NCBI GenBank assembly: GCA_006386115.1
Contig: VFIW01000053.1
Coordinates: 264,860 to 328,859, forward strand
Length of the DNA: 64,000 nt
Reading direction: 5' to 3'
DNA from: Globisporangium splendens
Lineage: Eukaryota; Oomycota; Peronosporomycetes; Pythiales; Pythiaceae
The notes beneath the pieces are model-generated. The model was not told the origin of the DNA and made no database searches. It saw only the letters and a program-made list of their open reading frames with translations. Numbering within the stretch: the first letter of the stretch is position 1; each line of letters starts with the position of its first letter. The translations under genes were made by a program, and so were the position numbers. Shown piece after piece: positions 24,442 to 35,735 of the stretch.

Positions 24442-24915
24442 TCACGAAGTGATGATGCACACTTGAGCATTCTTGCTGTCTACGTGCAGACGCGTACACG
24501 CGTCGTTGTCTCTGTAACGGACATTGACGTTATCTTCATGACTCCAGAGTGCCGTCAATGCTGCCAGCGAGTTTTTGCTCGTTGCACGACCAGAAGCAGT
24601 CAACCGATCGCTGCTGCCTGGCCACCATTGCGGGCGGCGGATCCACTTCTCAGCATCGTACCACCACAGGACCGCCATGTTGCGAACGCTCATATCATCG
24701 TCATCATCTTTTTGTGGACGTCCATGGCGTTGCCGTGATTGCATTGGCAGCGAAGAAGTCACGGCAGATTCGTCGAGGATGTTGCTGCGCAAGTACCCAA
24801 GATCTTCAATCGTCACATCGTAGAGCTCCACGAGCTGTCGAGTCGCGTCCATGAGCAGGAGCATGAACAGAAGCACCAGAGTGGCACAAACCAGGATCCG
24901 CAGGACGCTTAGCAT
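24442..24915 (-). CDS. small single-pass membrane protein, unknown
   Basis: The ATG at 24915 opens a 157-residue frame. Residues 3-23 (SVLRILVCATLVLLFMLLLM) are strongly hydrophobic and form a signal anchor or signal peptide. An acidic run (DDDDD) and a Trp-rich patch (WWYDAEKWIRRPQWW) follow. No family is recognised. It converges on NOL9, 67 bases away. The hydrophobic start and sensible composition argue for a real gene, but there is no homology evidence. Confidence 0.45.
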   Translation of the reverse strand: MLSVLRILVCATLVLLFMLLLMDATRQLVELYDVTIEDLGYLRSNILDESAVTSSLPMQSRQRHGRPQKDDDDDMSVRNMAVLWWYDAEKWIRRPQWWPGSSDRLTASGRATSKNSLAALTALWSHEDNVNVRYRDNDACTRLHVDSKNAQVCIITS

Positions 24916-25248
24916 TGCTTGTTTCACGATCGCTGCGCTGTGGAAAATGAAACATGCAAAGAGACACGATCACGTGAGAACAAAGCGCCAAATGCAACCA
25001 GACATTGTCGAAATATAGAAAGATCTCGTTTTGGTGATGCCGACGGCGAGAAAGGCGGCACGACAATCACTCCTCATCCAGCAATGGCATGCATGATGAA
25101 ACCGAGTCTTCAAGGCAAATGATCTCTTCTGTTTCTTTCTATTGCGGATTTCTCTGCACAAAATGCACAAGAAGCAGCCGAAAACACAAGCCACATGCCA
25201 GACGTGTTGGGCTTTTGTTGTTTTCGCTTTGCTTTGTTGTGTTTTTAC

Positions 25249-26966
25249 TTATTCACGGAACGAGAAATCCTTGTCCATGGCGATGGCGTGCGGCATCGAG
25301 ATCGCCCCCATGTGGTAGTCACCACACGAGACCCTAAAGATAAGCAAAGAAGCGATAAAGCGCGTGAGTTTCAACGCACATCCAGCTGACAAAGCCGCAG
25401 GCCTGCTACGTACGATGTGACGTTGATGTTGGCGAGCGCCGCGATCTGGAGAGGTTGCAACTGGTTCTTGCGGTCACCGTGACCGAGGCAGTTCGACGAG
25501 CCCTTGCCGAACGTAAACACCTTGCCGTCGGCCGAGAGCGCAACAGTGTACGTGCGGCCGCACGCGACCTGCACGATCATCTCGCCCTCGAGCGCCGTCA
25601 TCTCGTGCGGCTCGAGCCACAGCTTCGAGCCCCACATGTAGAGCCGGCCGTCGTCGGTCACGGCTGCGGCGTGATCGTACCCCGCGGCGAACTGCTTAAC
25701 GCTGACGCTGTTGAAGCCCTCGACGAGTGTCGGGATCGCTTCCATGTTGTAGTGATCCATCGCGAGACCACCACCGACACCCAGTTGGTTGTCTAGATCA
25801 CGTGGACACAATCACAAGAGAGCAAAGTGAGTCCATCAACTCTGATAATCTGCGCAACAACACACACATATACGCACGGCTGTTGACGCCCCAGCCGTAG
25901 AGTTCGCCCTCGTCAGTCAATGCGAACGTGAAGTCGCGGCCCGCGGAGATCGCGACGACGTTGTCGTCCGAGAAAAACTCGATCGGCTCGGGGATCTCAA
26001 ACGTGTCAGTCTCGCCGTTGCCCAGACGGCCGTACTCGCCGTTCCCCCAAGCCCAGATTTCACCGTCCTTCGATAGCGCCACCGTGTGGAGCTCGCCACA
26101 CTCGACTGACGCGATCGGCACGCCCTGATCCACGAGTGCGCGCACGAGGCGCGGCGTGGGCTCGTCCTTGCCGCCGGCATGGCCCAGACCACCAGCACCC
26201 TTCATCGTGGAGCCGCCCCAACCCCACGAGTACATCTTGCCCTCGCTGTCGACTGCAGCAGTGTAGTAGTCGCCGCACGAGATGTCCACGATCTCGATTC
26301 CTTCAAACGCCTCCATAAGGCGCGGCACGCTCCCGAATTCGCCCGTGCTTGGACCCAGACCCAGCTTGTTGTATTCGTTCGAGCCCCACGTGTACACGCG
26401 GCCATTGTCGTCAACTGCCATAATAGTTTGACGCAAATGCATTAACCACCACGTTGCCGCGATAGAAGGGTATCAGTCAAGCAAGCGTAAACGTACTTGC
26501 AGCGCTGTGCGTGGCACCAAACTCGAGCTTGACGATACTCTTGCCTTCGAACGCTTCGAGGCGCTTCGGCGACAGTTCTTCGTACGCATTGCGGATGCCC
26601 GATTTGACGAACGCGCCATGGCCGAGCTGACCCAGCGATCCAGACCCCCAAGTGTACACTACACATAGTCATAGTCACACAAGAGGCAATACAATGAGCG
26701 CAATCATATCACTAAACATGTTCATCCAACTGTGATGAAGACGCACCGCCTTCCACGCGACCACTTCAAGCACAGAGAGCAAGAGAAAGGGAGACGAACA
26801 TACCGCTGGATTGTGTGGAGAAGTGCGCGTGGGTGAGCACGGCGCGGATCGCGCTGCGCTGCGTGGCGGTGGCCGTGGGTGCGCGCGCCGCGGCGGCTCG
26901 CACTGCGCGCATGAACAGCATCGTCTTCGGATTCGCCTTCTTTGTCACTGGGTGGTAGGCGTTCAT
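25249..26966 (-). CDS. RCC1-repeat protein, probably mitochondrial
   Basis: Five exons fit in phase: 26966..26804, 26658..26497, 26414..25878, 25792..25414 and 25333..25249; 441 residues. Exon 1 encodes an Arg/Ala-rich, acid-poor start (AVRAAAARAPTATATQR, then HAHFSTQSSG) that looks like a mitochondrial presequence. The rest is a seven-bladed RCC1 propeller: VYTWGSGSLGQLGHG, RVYTWGSNEYNKLGLG, KMYSWGWGG, EIWAWGNGEYGRLGNG, ELYGWGVNSHNQLGVG, RLYMWGSKL, VFTFGKGSSNCLGHG, and the closing VSCGDYHMGAIS. Length and probable targeting fit RCC1L/WBSCR16, a mitochondrial protein linked to GTP exchange and ribosomal RNA handling. Assignment to that subfamily is inference; the propeller itself is clear. 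Confidence 0.85.
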
Positions 26967-27111
26967 TGGCTGCGACCGCTCGAGCGACCTTCGCGCAACC
27001 TTCTCGATCTCAACACACTTTTCCGCCAATCACAACGCTTGAAATCCACTTTAGCGACATATAATTCCACTATAGTGACTAAGTTTGTGCAATTAGCGAC
27101 CAGGCGCGAAA

Positions 27112-28215
27112 ATGATCACGACAGGCAATGCGAAGGGGTGCGATGCCCTCGGCCGCGCAGTGCTCTGGAGCTCGCAGGGCCAGCAGGTGATGATGCAGTG
27201 GGAGCAGCAGTACATGCAGACGTGCGTCGATGCGCTGTGCATCCGCCGGAGCGACCGCGTGCTCGAGATCGGCTTCGGGCTCGCGTACTCGGCGACGCAC
27301 ATCCAGCATTTCCGTCCGCTGCGCCATACGATCATCGAGTGCGACGCCGCCGTGATCCAAGATGCCGAGAAGTTTGCGCGCAGCCACGAGGGCGTGCACG
27401 TGATGCGAGGTACGTGGCAGTCGCTGCTGCCGACGTTGAGTGAGAGCGACCAGTTTGACTGCGTGTTCTTTGACGACTATCCGCTCCCCGAGCTCGAAGA
27501 GCTGGGCATCACACAGAACCAGACGCGGTCATTACGAACGCGGTACGTTGCTTTACTGTGTGAAGACAACTGTGTTTAGAGTAGCGACCTCACGCTCATC
27601 GTGATTGCGGATGGTAGGTCGCGATGGCACGATTTTCTCGATGCTGTGCTTCCGCATGTTACCGTTGGCGGCCGCATCACAGGATACTTGGCACGTGACA
27701 TTGACTTGCATCGCCGCGGGTGCCACGTTGAGACCAGTGCTGCTGAAGTGACGGCGTCTGAGAATTGCGAATATTTTCCCCACAAGACCGCGCTGGTGCC
27801 CGTGATCACAGTGCTGGATCACTGCGCCTCGATGACACCCGGACAACACGTGCATAGCGACGAGGATGGGCCAATATTCCCACGCCAGGCATCCAGCAAG
27901 CTGCGCGAGATGGTCGTGAGCAACTCTAATGCATCAAGCAACAACAGTACAAGAAAAGTTGCGACATCACACCGACGGATAGAAGACATTCGCAGCGTGT
28001 TACAGGAGCAGGAGCTTCTGGAGAACGATCCTCTCGAGTCCGAGTCGGTGGAGGAAGCCAGCGATGTGGGTGATGCAATCGTGCAGGACTCGAGTCATCG
28101 CTACAATGACGCGACTTCGCGAAAAACGTACCTCGCTGCACTACGCCTCAAAAAGCGTCAGGCATCAGCGCCAACAGCAGCACCGTCAGCTGCGATTCCA
28201 CCACCTCCGCTGTAA
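27112..28215 (+). CDS. SAM-dependent methyltransferase, RMT2/GAMT-like
   Basis: Two exons, 27112..27542 and 27585..28215, separated by a 42-nt intron; 353 residues. The Rossmann motif I VLEIGFGLAYSATHIQ, the motif II region HTIIECDAAVIQDA and the strand DCVFFDDYPLPEL with LIVIADG match class I methyltransferases of the guanidinoacetate or arginine-N-methyltransferase 2 type. The substrate is not determinable by eye. The last 90 residues are polar and low in complexity, with a proline-rich end. It lies 145 bases head to head from the RCC1-like gene, so a shared promoter is likely. Confidence 0.78.
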
Positions 28216-28481
28216 ATTCACATCGAATCAATGATCACTACAAACCCCCCATTGCGCGCGATAAGCCGACGTACTGGATCATGAAACCAGCGCCACAGTT
28301 GTGCATCATTTGCCTGAAGTTGCAATCAGTTTGACGATTAGTATCCATTTATAGAGCTCACCAAAACTGCAACATCGTCTATTGCCTCTATATCAAAATA
28401 CACAGGTGATCTATTCATGCTCCTTTCCCATCCTCCTGGACACTTTTCCATTTCGGGCAAAAAAGTCAAGACCAGGAAACG

Positions 28482-30676
28482 ATGGCGGACGACGCACAGT
28501 GGCGGCGTCCCGTCGTGCAGCCCCAGGACGTCGTGGAGATGCTCGCGAACCCGCTCTCGACGCCTCGTGCCAGTAGCAGCAGCAGCAACGGCTACGCGGC
28601 GTCGTCATCCTCAGCACCACCGCGGCGCGTGCACAGATCCGCTTCCAATGGCGCCAAGCCGTTTGGCACCAAGTCCTTGCGGCCACCTCAGAGCAGCTAC
28701 GCCAATAAGAACCCGTGGCTCACCAAGCGCGTGTACCAGGTCGCTGAGTACCGTGAGGACTTTAATCGACCCCCACGCGGTCTCAAGAACGGCACGGACG
28801 GCGTCCCCGCGCCGATCCCCGTGCCGCTGCACTATGGCGAGAAGTTCCGCGAGTACGAAGAGAAATTCGTCGCGTGGCTGCACAAGAAAAAGGTGACGCT
28901 GCAGGATCTGCGTGGAGACGCCCGACGGGAGCGCGGGTACCGCATTAGCTTTGCGAATATGCGTTTGCTCGGAGACGATCCAAAGAAGCCGCCACGTGCT
29001 CAGCAAAATAATGAAGGTGCTACCCAGGATGCACCGCTGCGACCAAGGAAGCGCGGCATCGTCCGTCTTGGTGACGATGACGATGGTGGTGATGGCAGTG
29101 AGGGCGAATACATTGGCGACGACGGACCGCCGCGGAAGATTCATATCAAGAATGAAATGCCGTCCTTGGCTCTGCTCGCTGAGCCCAAGTATACTCCACC
29201 AGCAGACGCGCTGCTGCTTCCGCGGTCCGATCCCAAGGTGCCAGTGCAACCAACAGCACCTCCTCCACAATCAGTTCCTAATGGCGCTGCTCTCAGCAGT
29301 AGTAATCACATCTTTACGCAGCAGTGCAGGGCTACGTTGCCTGGTCCAAAAGCACCGCATGCTGCGTTTTCAGCGGCTTATGTGAAATGCTGTTGTCAGC
29401 AGTGCCTGCGCGACTGGAACATTATGCTGACAGAGCGGTTGGATGCACTGGAGAGCGAGGTGCGCGTATTGCGGAAGACACAGCAGACGGCTCCTGCATG
29501 CAACGGCCATGGCTGTGACGTCAGTCATACAGGGACGAATAACATGCAGCAAGAAGGCGCAGTGCCAGACATGGCGTACGTAATGCTTTTAAGGTCTCTA
29601 CCACTTGTCGCTACCGATTGCTTGACTAACCTCTACGTGTGTTGTTGTTATCCAATTGCAGAATCGCTGTGCCAGGCTATGATGCGTCGCCGAAGAAAGA
29701 GGTCACAAGCGAGGACACGAGTGAGGAAATAGCGCCAAAGCCGTTCGAACCGGAGCAGAAACATGGTAAGGATCAGAGTGAGATCGGCGACAATCCCGCC
29801 ACTTCTTTCAACGATCCAGTGGAACCAGTCAATCAGGATAAAAGTGATGCCGATCGCACCAACTCCGCTGTCGCCTCCGACGCAAGTTCATTATTACAGC
29901 CAGGAGAACCTCCGCAAGAATTGCCCACCGTTGACGAGACACCAGTCCTGCCAACTTCATGCAATGCGGTTGAAACAGCAGAAGTCCCAGCGTCTGATGA
30001 AAAGTCTTCTCTTTCCAGTAGTAGTAGTTGCAGTAGTAGCAATGTCGTAAAGCCTCTTCCTCCGTCGTGGCCACAACGTGATCCGATCCAAGCGCAGATG
30101 CTGCACGAGTACAACACACTCAACGGCGAAATTTTGCTCAACGAGCAGGTCGTCGAAGCCTCGCTCCAGCGCGTACAGACAACGATGATGACGGACATGG
30201 AGAGTGCAATGCAAGAGCTTGAGCAGATTGAACAGATCAAGACGTCGATTCAGAACGAGATGGCAAATCGTGACGCAGCGTTGGCGGTATTCATCGCGTA
30301 TACATGGCGGTTGCGTTCACAGGAATTGGAGGCTCGGATGCAGCAGTATGGGACACTGCATCTCGCCCACGTTCACCGCGCGAGCCATGGAAAGTGCGCC
30401 GCATTGGCATCGCAGCTTGAAAACAAACAGGCATGCGTCGCACGTGTCAAGGCGGCACTGGACGCACTGCTGACATCGAGTGGAGGTGGTGGCACTCCTG
30501 CTGCTGCACGTATCGATGAACTAAGCGCATTGGGGACGGAACTGGTGCAGGCAGAGCAGGCAGTCGTGGCTTTAGAGCGTGAGCAGATGGACGAGTTTAT
30601 GCGGCTGTTCCAGTTCAACCACGACATCCGCAAGCTTTGCAAGACGGTGATGATGGCAAAACCAGCGTCCGCATGA
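28482..30676 (+). CDS. PIPVPL/coiled-coil family protein, copy A
   Basis: Two exons, 28482..29575 and 29662..30676, 702 residues. I do not recognise the family, but it recurs in this window (copy B at 32124-34242; remnants at 5593-6075 and 34925-35560). Residues 81-160 form a conserved block: TKRVYQVAEYREDF, APIPVPL, FREYEEKFVAWLHKKKVTLQ, RERGYRISFANM. An acidic patch follows, then a Cys-rich segment near 285-345 (CCCQQCLRDWNIMLTERLD) running into a short coiled coil. The second exon gives a Ser-rich linker and a long C-terminal coiled coil (PIQAQMLHEYNTLNGEI, EQIEQIKTSIQNEMANRDAAL) ending with DEFMRLFQFNHDIRKLCK. The architecture suggests an oligomeric scaffold or a chromatin or cytoskeletal protein; no catalytic motif is visible. 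The intron has no in-frame stop, so retention would give a different C-terminus. Confidence 0.75.
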
Positions 30677-31180
30677 TGCGTACTTGATTAGATGGCAAAT
30701 CCGCGCACACGACTCATGGCTTCCGGTATGATACAGAGGATGTATTCTGAAGTCAGTCAAGAGTGATGCTGGATGAAGGAGCTGCTGCGACAGACAGATC
30801 AACGCCCAGAGAGAGATAGAGAGAGGGAGAAAATGACAATCGATGATTGCTCTCTTTCTTTTTTTCTTCAGATTCAGGAGCCAAACTTATGTCTAAAGTA
30901 TGATAAAGTGAGCATAGAAAAAGGTTTCAGAGAGCACTAATGCGTCCACACGACCCAATGACGCCGAGGCGCGTGGCGTGGCATTCAGGCATCTCGACCA
31001 TGGATCTGACTTCGCCACTGGTGTCAAATGACGCTAATTCGATACTACTCACCAACAACGAACTCGACTGCGTGCATGATGCGAGCACGTGTCCGGACTT
31101 CGCTGCGAATCAAGACGGCGCCAACATCAGCTAAGCGCAGTGCCGTTAAAGCGGGTAATCGAAGCCACAGATACAAGGTT

Positions 31181-31950
31181 CTACTGGCCACTTCTCGCAA
31201 GCGGAACGTCGTCAATGCAATGTTGTGGTACGTTTGATCTGAGACGTTCGTTGACCGCTACTGTAGACGAAATCGACGCTTGGAGAACGGTAATCTCGTG
31301 GCTGCTGAGGTCTCTGTCTTTGACAAAATCGAGCAGCGTGAGAGCGTTGACGCCAGCACTAGTGACCGCCGTGCTGATCCGCCCGTCGAACTCGAACCAA
31401 CCAGTTTGCGCCAGCACCATGCGCTCGTAATGCAGGAGGCAGAAGAACAGCAGCGTCGGTCCAAAGAACGCGTCGGCCATGCGCTTCTGCAGCACTCACG
31501 CCGCTACGCGCTCGGGATCACCGTCGACGATGCGCAGTGCTGCAGAAGCGCGTGATGTTGTACCCGAGCACCGCGCAGCTGTCGAAGATGGCGTCCAGCG
31601 TGGTCGCGATCATCTCACACGTATTCGTGTAAAACGCCGCGACTTCGGCTTCCAACTGGATCTCGTGGCGCGTCACGACACGGTATTTGTGGATGGATCC
31701 GTTCATCGAGTTCGAGTCGATACGCAGTGTCGTTGGCTCTTGGAGCACGGCGCTGAGCTGTGCCGGAGTGTGCATGCGTCTGCGCAGTCGACACACGACC
31801 ATCCGGTCGCTGTCCGACTCGTCGTTCAAGGCGCTGGCTGAACGCGCTGGGGGTTTCTTGCATGGGAATCAGCGAGTCAATGTTCTTGCTCATCACCTGG
31901 ACCTGTGGATGAAACGAAGGCATCCGGTTCTCGCCGCAAATCTTCATTCG
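31181..31950 (-). pseudogene. broken coding tract between the convergent family copies
   Basis: Three overlapping minus-strand frames hold protein-like sequence: first MSKNIDSLIPMQETPSAFSQ, then TLRIDSNSMNGSIHKYRVV and AEVAAFYTNTCEMIATTLDA, then ADAFFGPTLLFFCLLHYERM and ALTLLDFVKDRDLSSHEITV. The joins near 31830 and 31510 need frame changes, and a TGA interrupts just upstream of the last block. No clean splice pair was found. It may be an eroded member of an oomycete-specific family (a regulator resembling the M96 group is a guess only). Confidence 0.4.
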
Positions 31951-32123
31951 TCCGCATCACTTCGATTAACACGCGTCACTAAGAAAATACCACGATTCTG
32001 CAGTACACGCGACGTTTTCATCGCGATGTAGACTGCTATGGAATATCTCAAGGGCAAATATCAGATTCCCAATCACTGTTTCTCGCTGTCTCTCCCTCTG
32101 GTAACGCGCGGATGCTTGCACTA

Positions 32124-34242
32124 TCATGCAGACACTAGTTTTGTCGCCATGGCCATCCGGCAGAGCGTGCGAATGTCGTGACTGAACTGGAGCAACCGCA
32201 TAAACTCGTCCAACTGCTCGAGCTCCAACGTCACGACGTCCTGCTCAGCCTGTGTGAGTTGAGCTCCCAGCGCGCTTAGCTTGTCGATATGCGCAGCATC
32301 GCCTTCATTCACGGATACAAGCACTGTGTCCAGCATCGCCTTGACACGCACGATGCACGCCTGCTTGTCCTTGATCTGCGACGCCAACATGGCGCATCTC
32401 TCGTGGCTCGCACGATGGACGTGAGTGATGTTCAGCGTCCCACACTGCTCCATCTGAGACTCTAATTCCTGTGGCCGCGACCGCCACGTGTACGCGATTA
32501 GCATCGCCAACGCAGCGTCACGGTTGGCCATCTCGCCCCGGATTGAAGTCTTGATTTGCTCAATCTGCTCGAGCTCCTCCATTGCACTGCTCATGTCCGT
32601 AAGCATCATCGTCTGCACGCGCTTGAGCGAGTCGTTGACGACCTGCTCGTTCAGTATGATCTCGCTGTTCAGCGTGTTGTACTCGTGCAGCATTTGCGCT
32701 TGGATGGGATCACGTCGTGGCCATGATGATGCAGGAAAAGGAGGAACCTCACAACCTGTAGCTCCAGATGATGATGATGAGACTGTTGCCGTTGTCGTCG
32801 TATCTACCAACGTGCTGGATTGAGAGCTGTGAGTGCTGCTGTTCTCGGGAATCGGTACATGCGTCATGGTCGCCAAATCGCTCACTGATCTGGAAGTACT
32901 CATAATTGGCTCTCCAACCACGTCTTTTGCTTTCGGATCGTCTTGATTGTCGCCAGACTTCCCAGCTTCCTTTGTCACTACAGGTGGCAATGCATTGCAT
33001 TCCTTTCTACACATTCATGATAACAGCATAAAGAGAGATGGCAACAAGAGTCAGTATCGCCAACACACCCAATATTGAGAATGCAGCACATCCGCAGCAA
33101 ACGTACTTGATATCGACATCCGTGTTAGAGGCAACGTCGTCGCCTGGATGCTCGCACTTGACGGCCGCACAATCGGAGGAAGTTGAACGAGTGGCAGTCG
33201 TTTGCTCCAACTGGTTCCACATGTCTCGAAGCTCGTTTTCCATCGACTCGAGTCGTTCTGTGAGCATCAGGTTCCAGTCGCAGAGGCATGCGCGACACGC
33301 ACACGCCACGTACGCGGCGGCAAACTTGTGGAAGCTCGCGGTCGCTTTGGGCAGCACAGCCGTACATTGTGTCCAACAACGATTACTGCTCGTTGCGGCA
33401 TGGCCAGTTGCAGCAGACGATGCGACTGTAGTGGCTGCAGCATTCGTGTGAGACGCAGGATCGGATTCTGGCGGGGAATGGGTGTCAGTATGGCCAGTAT
33501 AGCCAGACGATGCAGTGGGTGGCAGCCGCTGTTCTTTAGATGGTGACGATGATACCGACGGCGATGCTTGAAATTCTGCCTCTGGTCGCTGCAGGACAGC
33601 TCTCTTGCGCGGTCGACCGTCTTCACCATCATTGTCGACAAAGTTACTGCGCTTCCCGTTCGGCAAATGCGCTCGCAGTGGACTCTGTAGACGCGAGGAG
33701 GGTGACGGTGTTGGTAAAACACCGTTGGCGTTGCCGTCGTGAGCCGACGTCGTCATCACCTTTCCGTGCTGCACGCGCAAGTTGGCGAAGTTTATGCGCA
33801 GACCGCGCTCGTGGTTTGGGTCGCGAAAAGCGTCCTGCAGCGTCATCTTTTTACTGCGCAGCCACGCGATAAACTGGTGCTCGTAGTCGCGAAACGTCTC
33901 GCCGGCGCGCAGCGGCACGGGGATCGGCGTCGGGAGCTCGCCCGGCGCGTATTTTGTCTGGCCCTTCTTGCGCGTCGCAAAGATGCGCGCATACTCCTCC
34001 AGCGTGTACACGCGCTTGAACAGCAGCGGATACTGCTGCTTTGTGCGCTGCTGCGAAGGCTGTGACTGGCGATTGCTGTGGCTTGCCGCGAGCGGCGACG
34101 GCACAAATCGTGGCGGTGGCTTGGAGGACTGCGGCGACGACGGCGTGGAGGACGGATAGGAACGCTCTGTGGACGACGCTGTGGACGTGACCACGCCCTC
34201 GTGCGGCTGCGCAATTGGCGGTCGCGAAGAGTCCGTCGCCAT
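32124..34242 (-). CDS. PIPVPL/coiled-coil family protein, copy B
   Basis: Exons 34242..33107 and 33006..32124, 672 residues if the start is MATDSSRPP at 34242, which matches the MADDAQ start of copy A; an in-frame ATG at 34305 would add 21 residues. It has the same order of parts as copy A: FKRVYTLEEYARIF, PTPIPVPL, FRDYEHQFIAWLRSKKMTLQ, HERGLRINFANLR; then CACRACLCDWNLMLTERLE; then the long coiled coil (PIQAQMLHEYNTLNSEI, EQIEQIKTSIRGEMANRDAA) and DEFMRLLQFSHDIRTLCR. The intron sits at the same place and phase as in copy A. It points towards copy A (convergent), with a broken tract in between, as expected for an inverted duplication. If the 100-nt intron is retained, the frame stays open and ends in a hydrophobic segment. 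Confidence 0.75.
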
Positions 34243-34462
34243 GCTCGTGCTGCGCGATTGCACCTCTGCTCCACTTGTTGCGTCCGACGAGACGAACAGC
34301 AACATTCACTCTGGCGATAGACGTACTGTCACATCCATATTAGTACCCCCGGGAATACTTTCTGGAGTTTCGAGTCTCGTGTGGTACTTTGACCTGGAAC
34401 TGTGCAGTTGTGAGTCAACAGATGGCTACACTTTCCAGCGCAGCTCTTCGTTTAGTATCTTT

Positions 34463-34666
34463 ATTGTCGCCGTGGTCTACCAGATGTGCTTCGTGGCGTC
34501 CAGCATGAACACGTTCCTGATGTACTACGTGGGCTCGATCGCGGTCACGGACCTCGTGGACCCGCTGTTCATTCTGCTCGTCGGCGCGTGCGCGATCATC
34601 GTCATGCGCATCGTGACGAGCAAGTTCGTGATGGAGAGTCTGCTGCTCGTGATGTTTGACAGTCTC
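34463..34666 (+). pseudogene. 204-bp inverted copy of part of the CDS-like membrane protein gene
   Basis: These 204 bases are almost identical to the reverse complement of 36333..36536, inside the 538-residue membrane protein gene; the translations differ once in what I read (GACAIIV against GACTIIV). The fragment encodes VAVVYQMCFVASSMNTFLMY onward but has no start of its own, and its frame ends in unrelated sequence at 34687. It is a recent partial duplication in inverted orientation. Confidence 0.85.
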
Positions 34667-34924
34667 ATTCGAGATCTTACCTGGTGAAGATATCGGCACC
34701 TCGCCAATGGCGACATGTACAACGACTCTTGGCATCGAAAGCAGTGCGCACAAGCTCTTGAAGACCTGACGAGTGAGGAGGTTCCAGCTCGAGGTCAAGT
34801 TAAGCGTTCTCGCCTCTCAAGTCACAGCGCTGGCAGCTCGTCTGGGGAACAACGGCGGCAGGCACTCCCCGACCCAAAGCAAGCGGCACTCGCCCGCCGA
34901 CGAATGGAAGCAGCGACTCGATTG

Positions 34925-35560
34925 AAGAGCACCTGCTGCTCACGTACAGCACGCTAAATGACGAAATTATCCGAAACGAGGAAACAGTCGAGGGCTTGCT
35001 CCAGCGTGTCCAGACGGTGATGTTGACCGACATGAGCAGCGCGGTGCAGCAGATTGAACAGATCGACGAGACCAAGGCGTCAATTCAAGGCGAGGTGGCG
35101 AAGTGAGACGAAGCATTGGCGAGGTTGATCATATGCAAATGGCGGTCGCGTTCTGAGGGGCTGGAGACTCGAATTCAGCAGTTCGGGACACTGGATATCC
35201 CGCACATCCAGCGTGCGAGCCACAAGAAATGCACTTTGTTGGCGTCGCAGGTCCAGGACAAGCAGGTCCGTGTCGTCGGTGCCAAGACGGCGCTGGATGT
35301 GGTAGCAGCATCCTCAAGTGGTGACGACGGAGCTACCTAAATCGAAAAAAATGATTGCGCTCGGGAGGGAGCTCGTGCCGGCCGAGCAGGATGTCGCGCC
35401 TTGGAGCGTGAGCAATCGGACGAGTTCACGCGGTTGTTTCAGTTCAGTCACGATATCCGCAAGCTCTGCAAGACCGCGCTGAAGAACGAACGACGTCGAT
35501 ACTCGGGAGATGCTGAGGTCGTTGTCTTTGCTGTATGTAGCATTAGGAGATGGCACGAAT
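34925..35560 (+). pseudogene. 5-prime truncated, broken copy of the PIPVPL/coiled-coil family
   Basis: The C-terminal coiled-coil region of copies A and B is recognisable: YSTLNDEIIRNEETVEGLLQ, then EQIDETKASIQGEVAK, a TGA stop at 35104 where the intact copies have a sense codon, then LETRIQQFGTLDIPHIQRAS. A second stop lies at 35338. About 35400 one base appears lost, after which LEREQSDEFTRLFQFSHDIR continues in another frame. The N-terminal domain is absent. It starts about 260 bases after the inverted fragment of the neighbouring membrane-protein gene. Confidence 0.8.
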
Positions 35561-35735
35561 ACGATCGATAGCTCGAATGCTCATTTTTGGTACTGTCCTG
35601 TTTTGCTGTTGATAGTCCACAATGTCTTGTTAAATAAATAATAGGTCAAGTGCGTCATACCTCTCTACCTTCCTCTCTGCCTTCTCCGTCTTCATTTAAC
35701 TGGCCTGGGCTTCATAGTTATGGGGCTACTATGGC

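Noticed and set aside
34463..34687. Independent small membrane protein gene
   Set aside because: It is a partial inverted copy of the gene at 35736-37352 with no start codon and an unrelated end.
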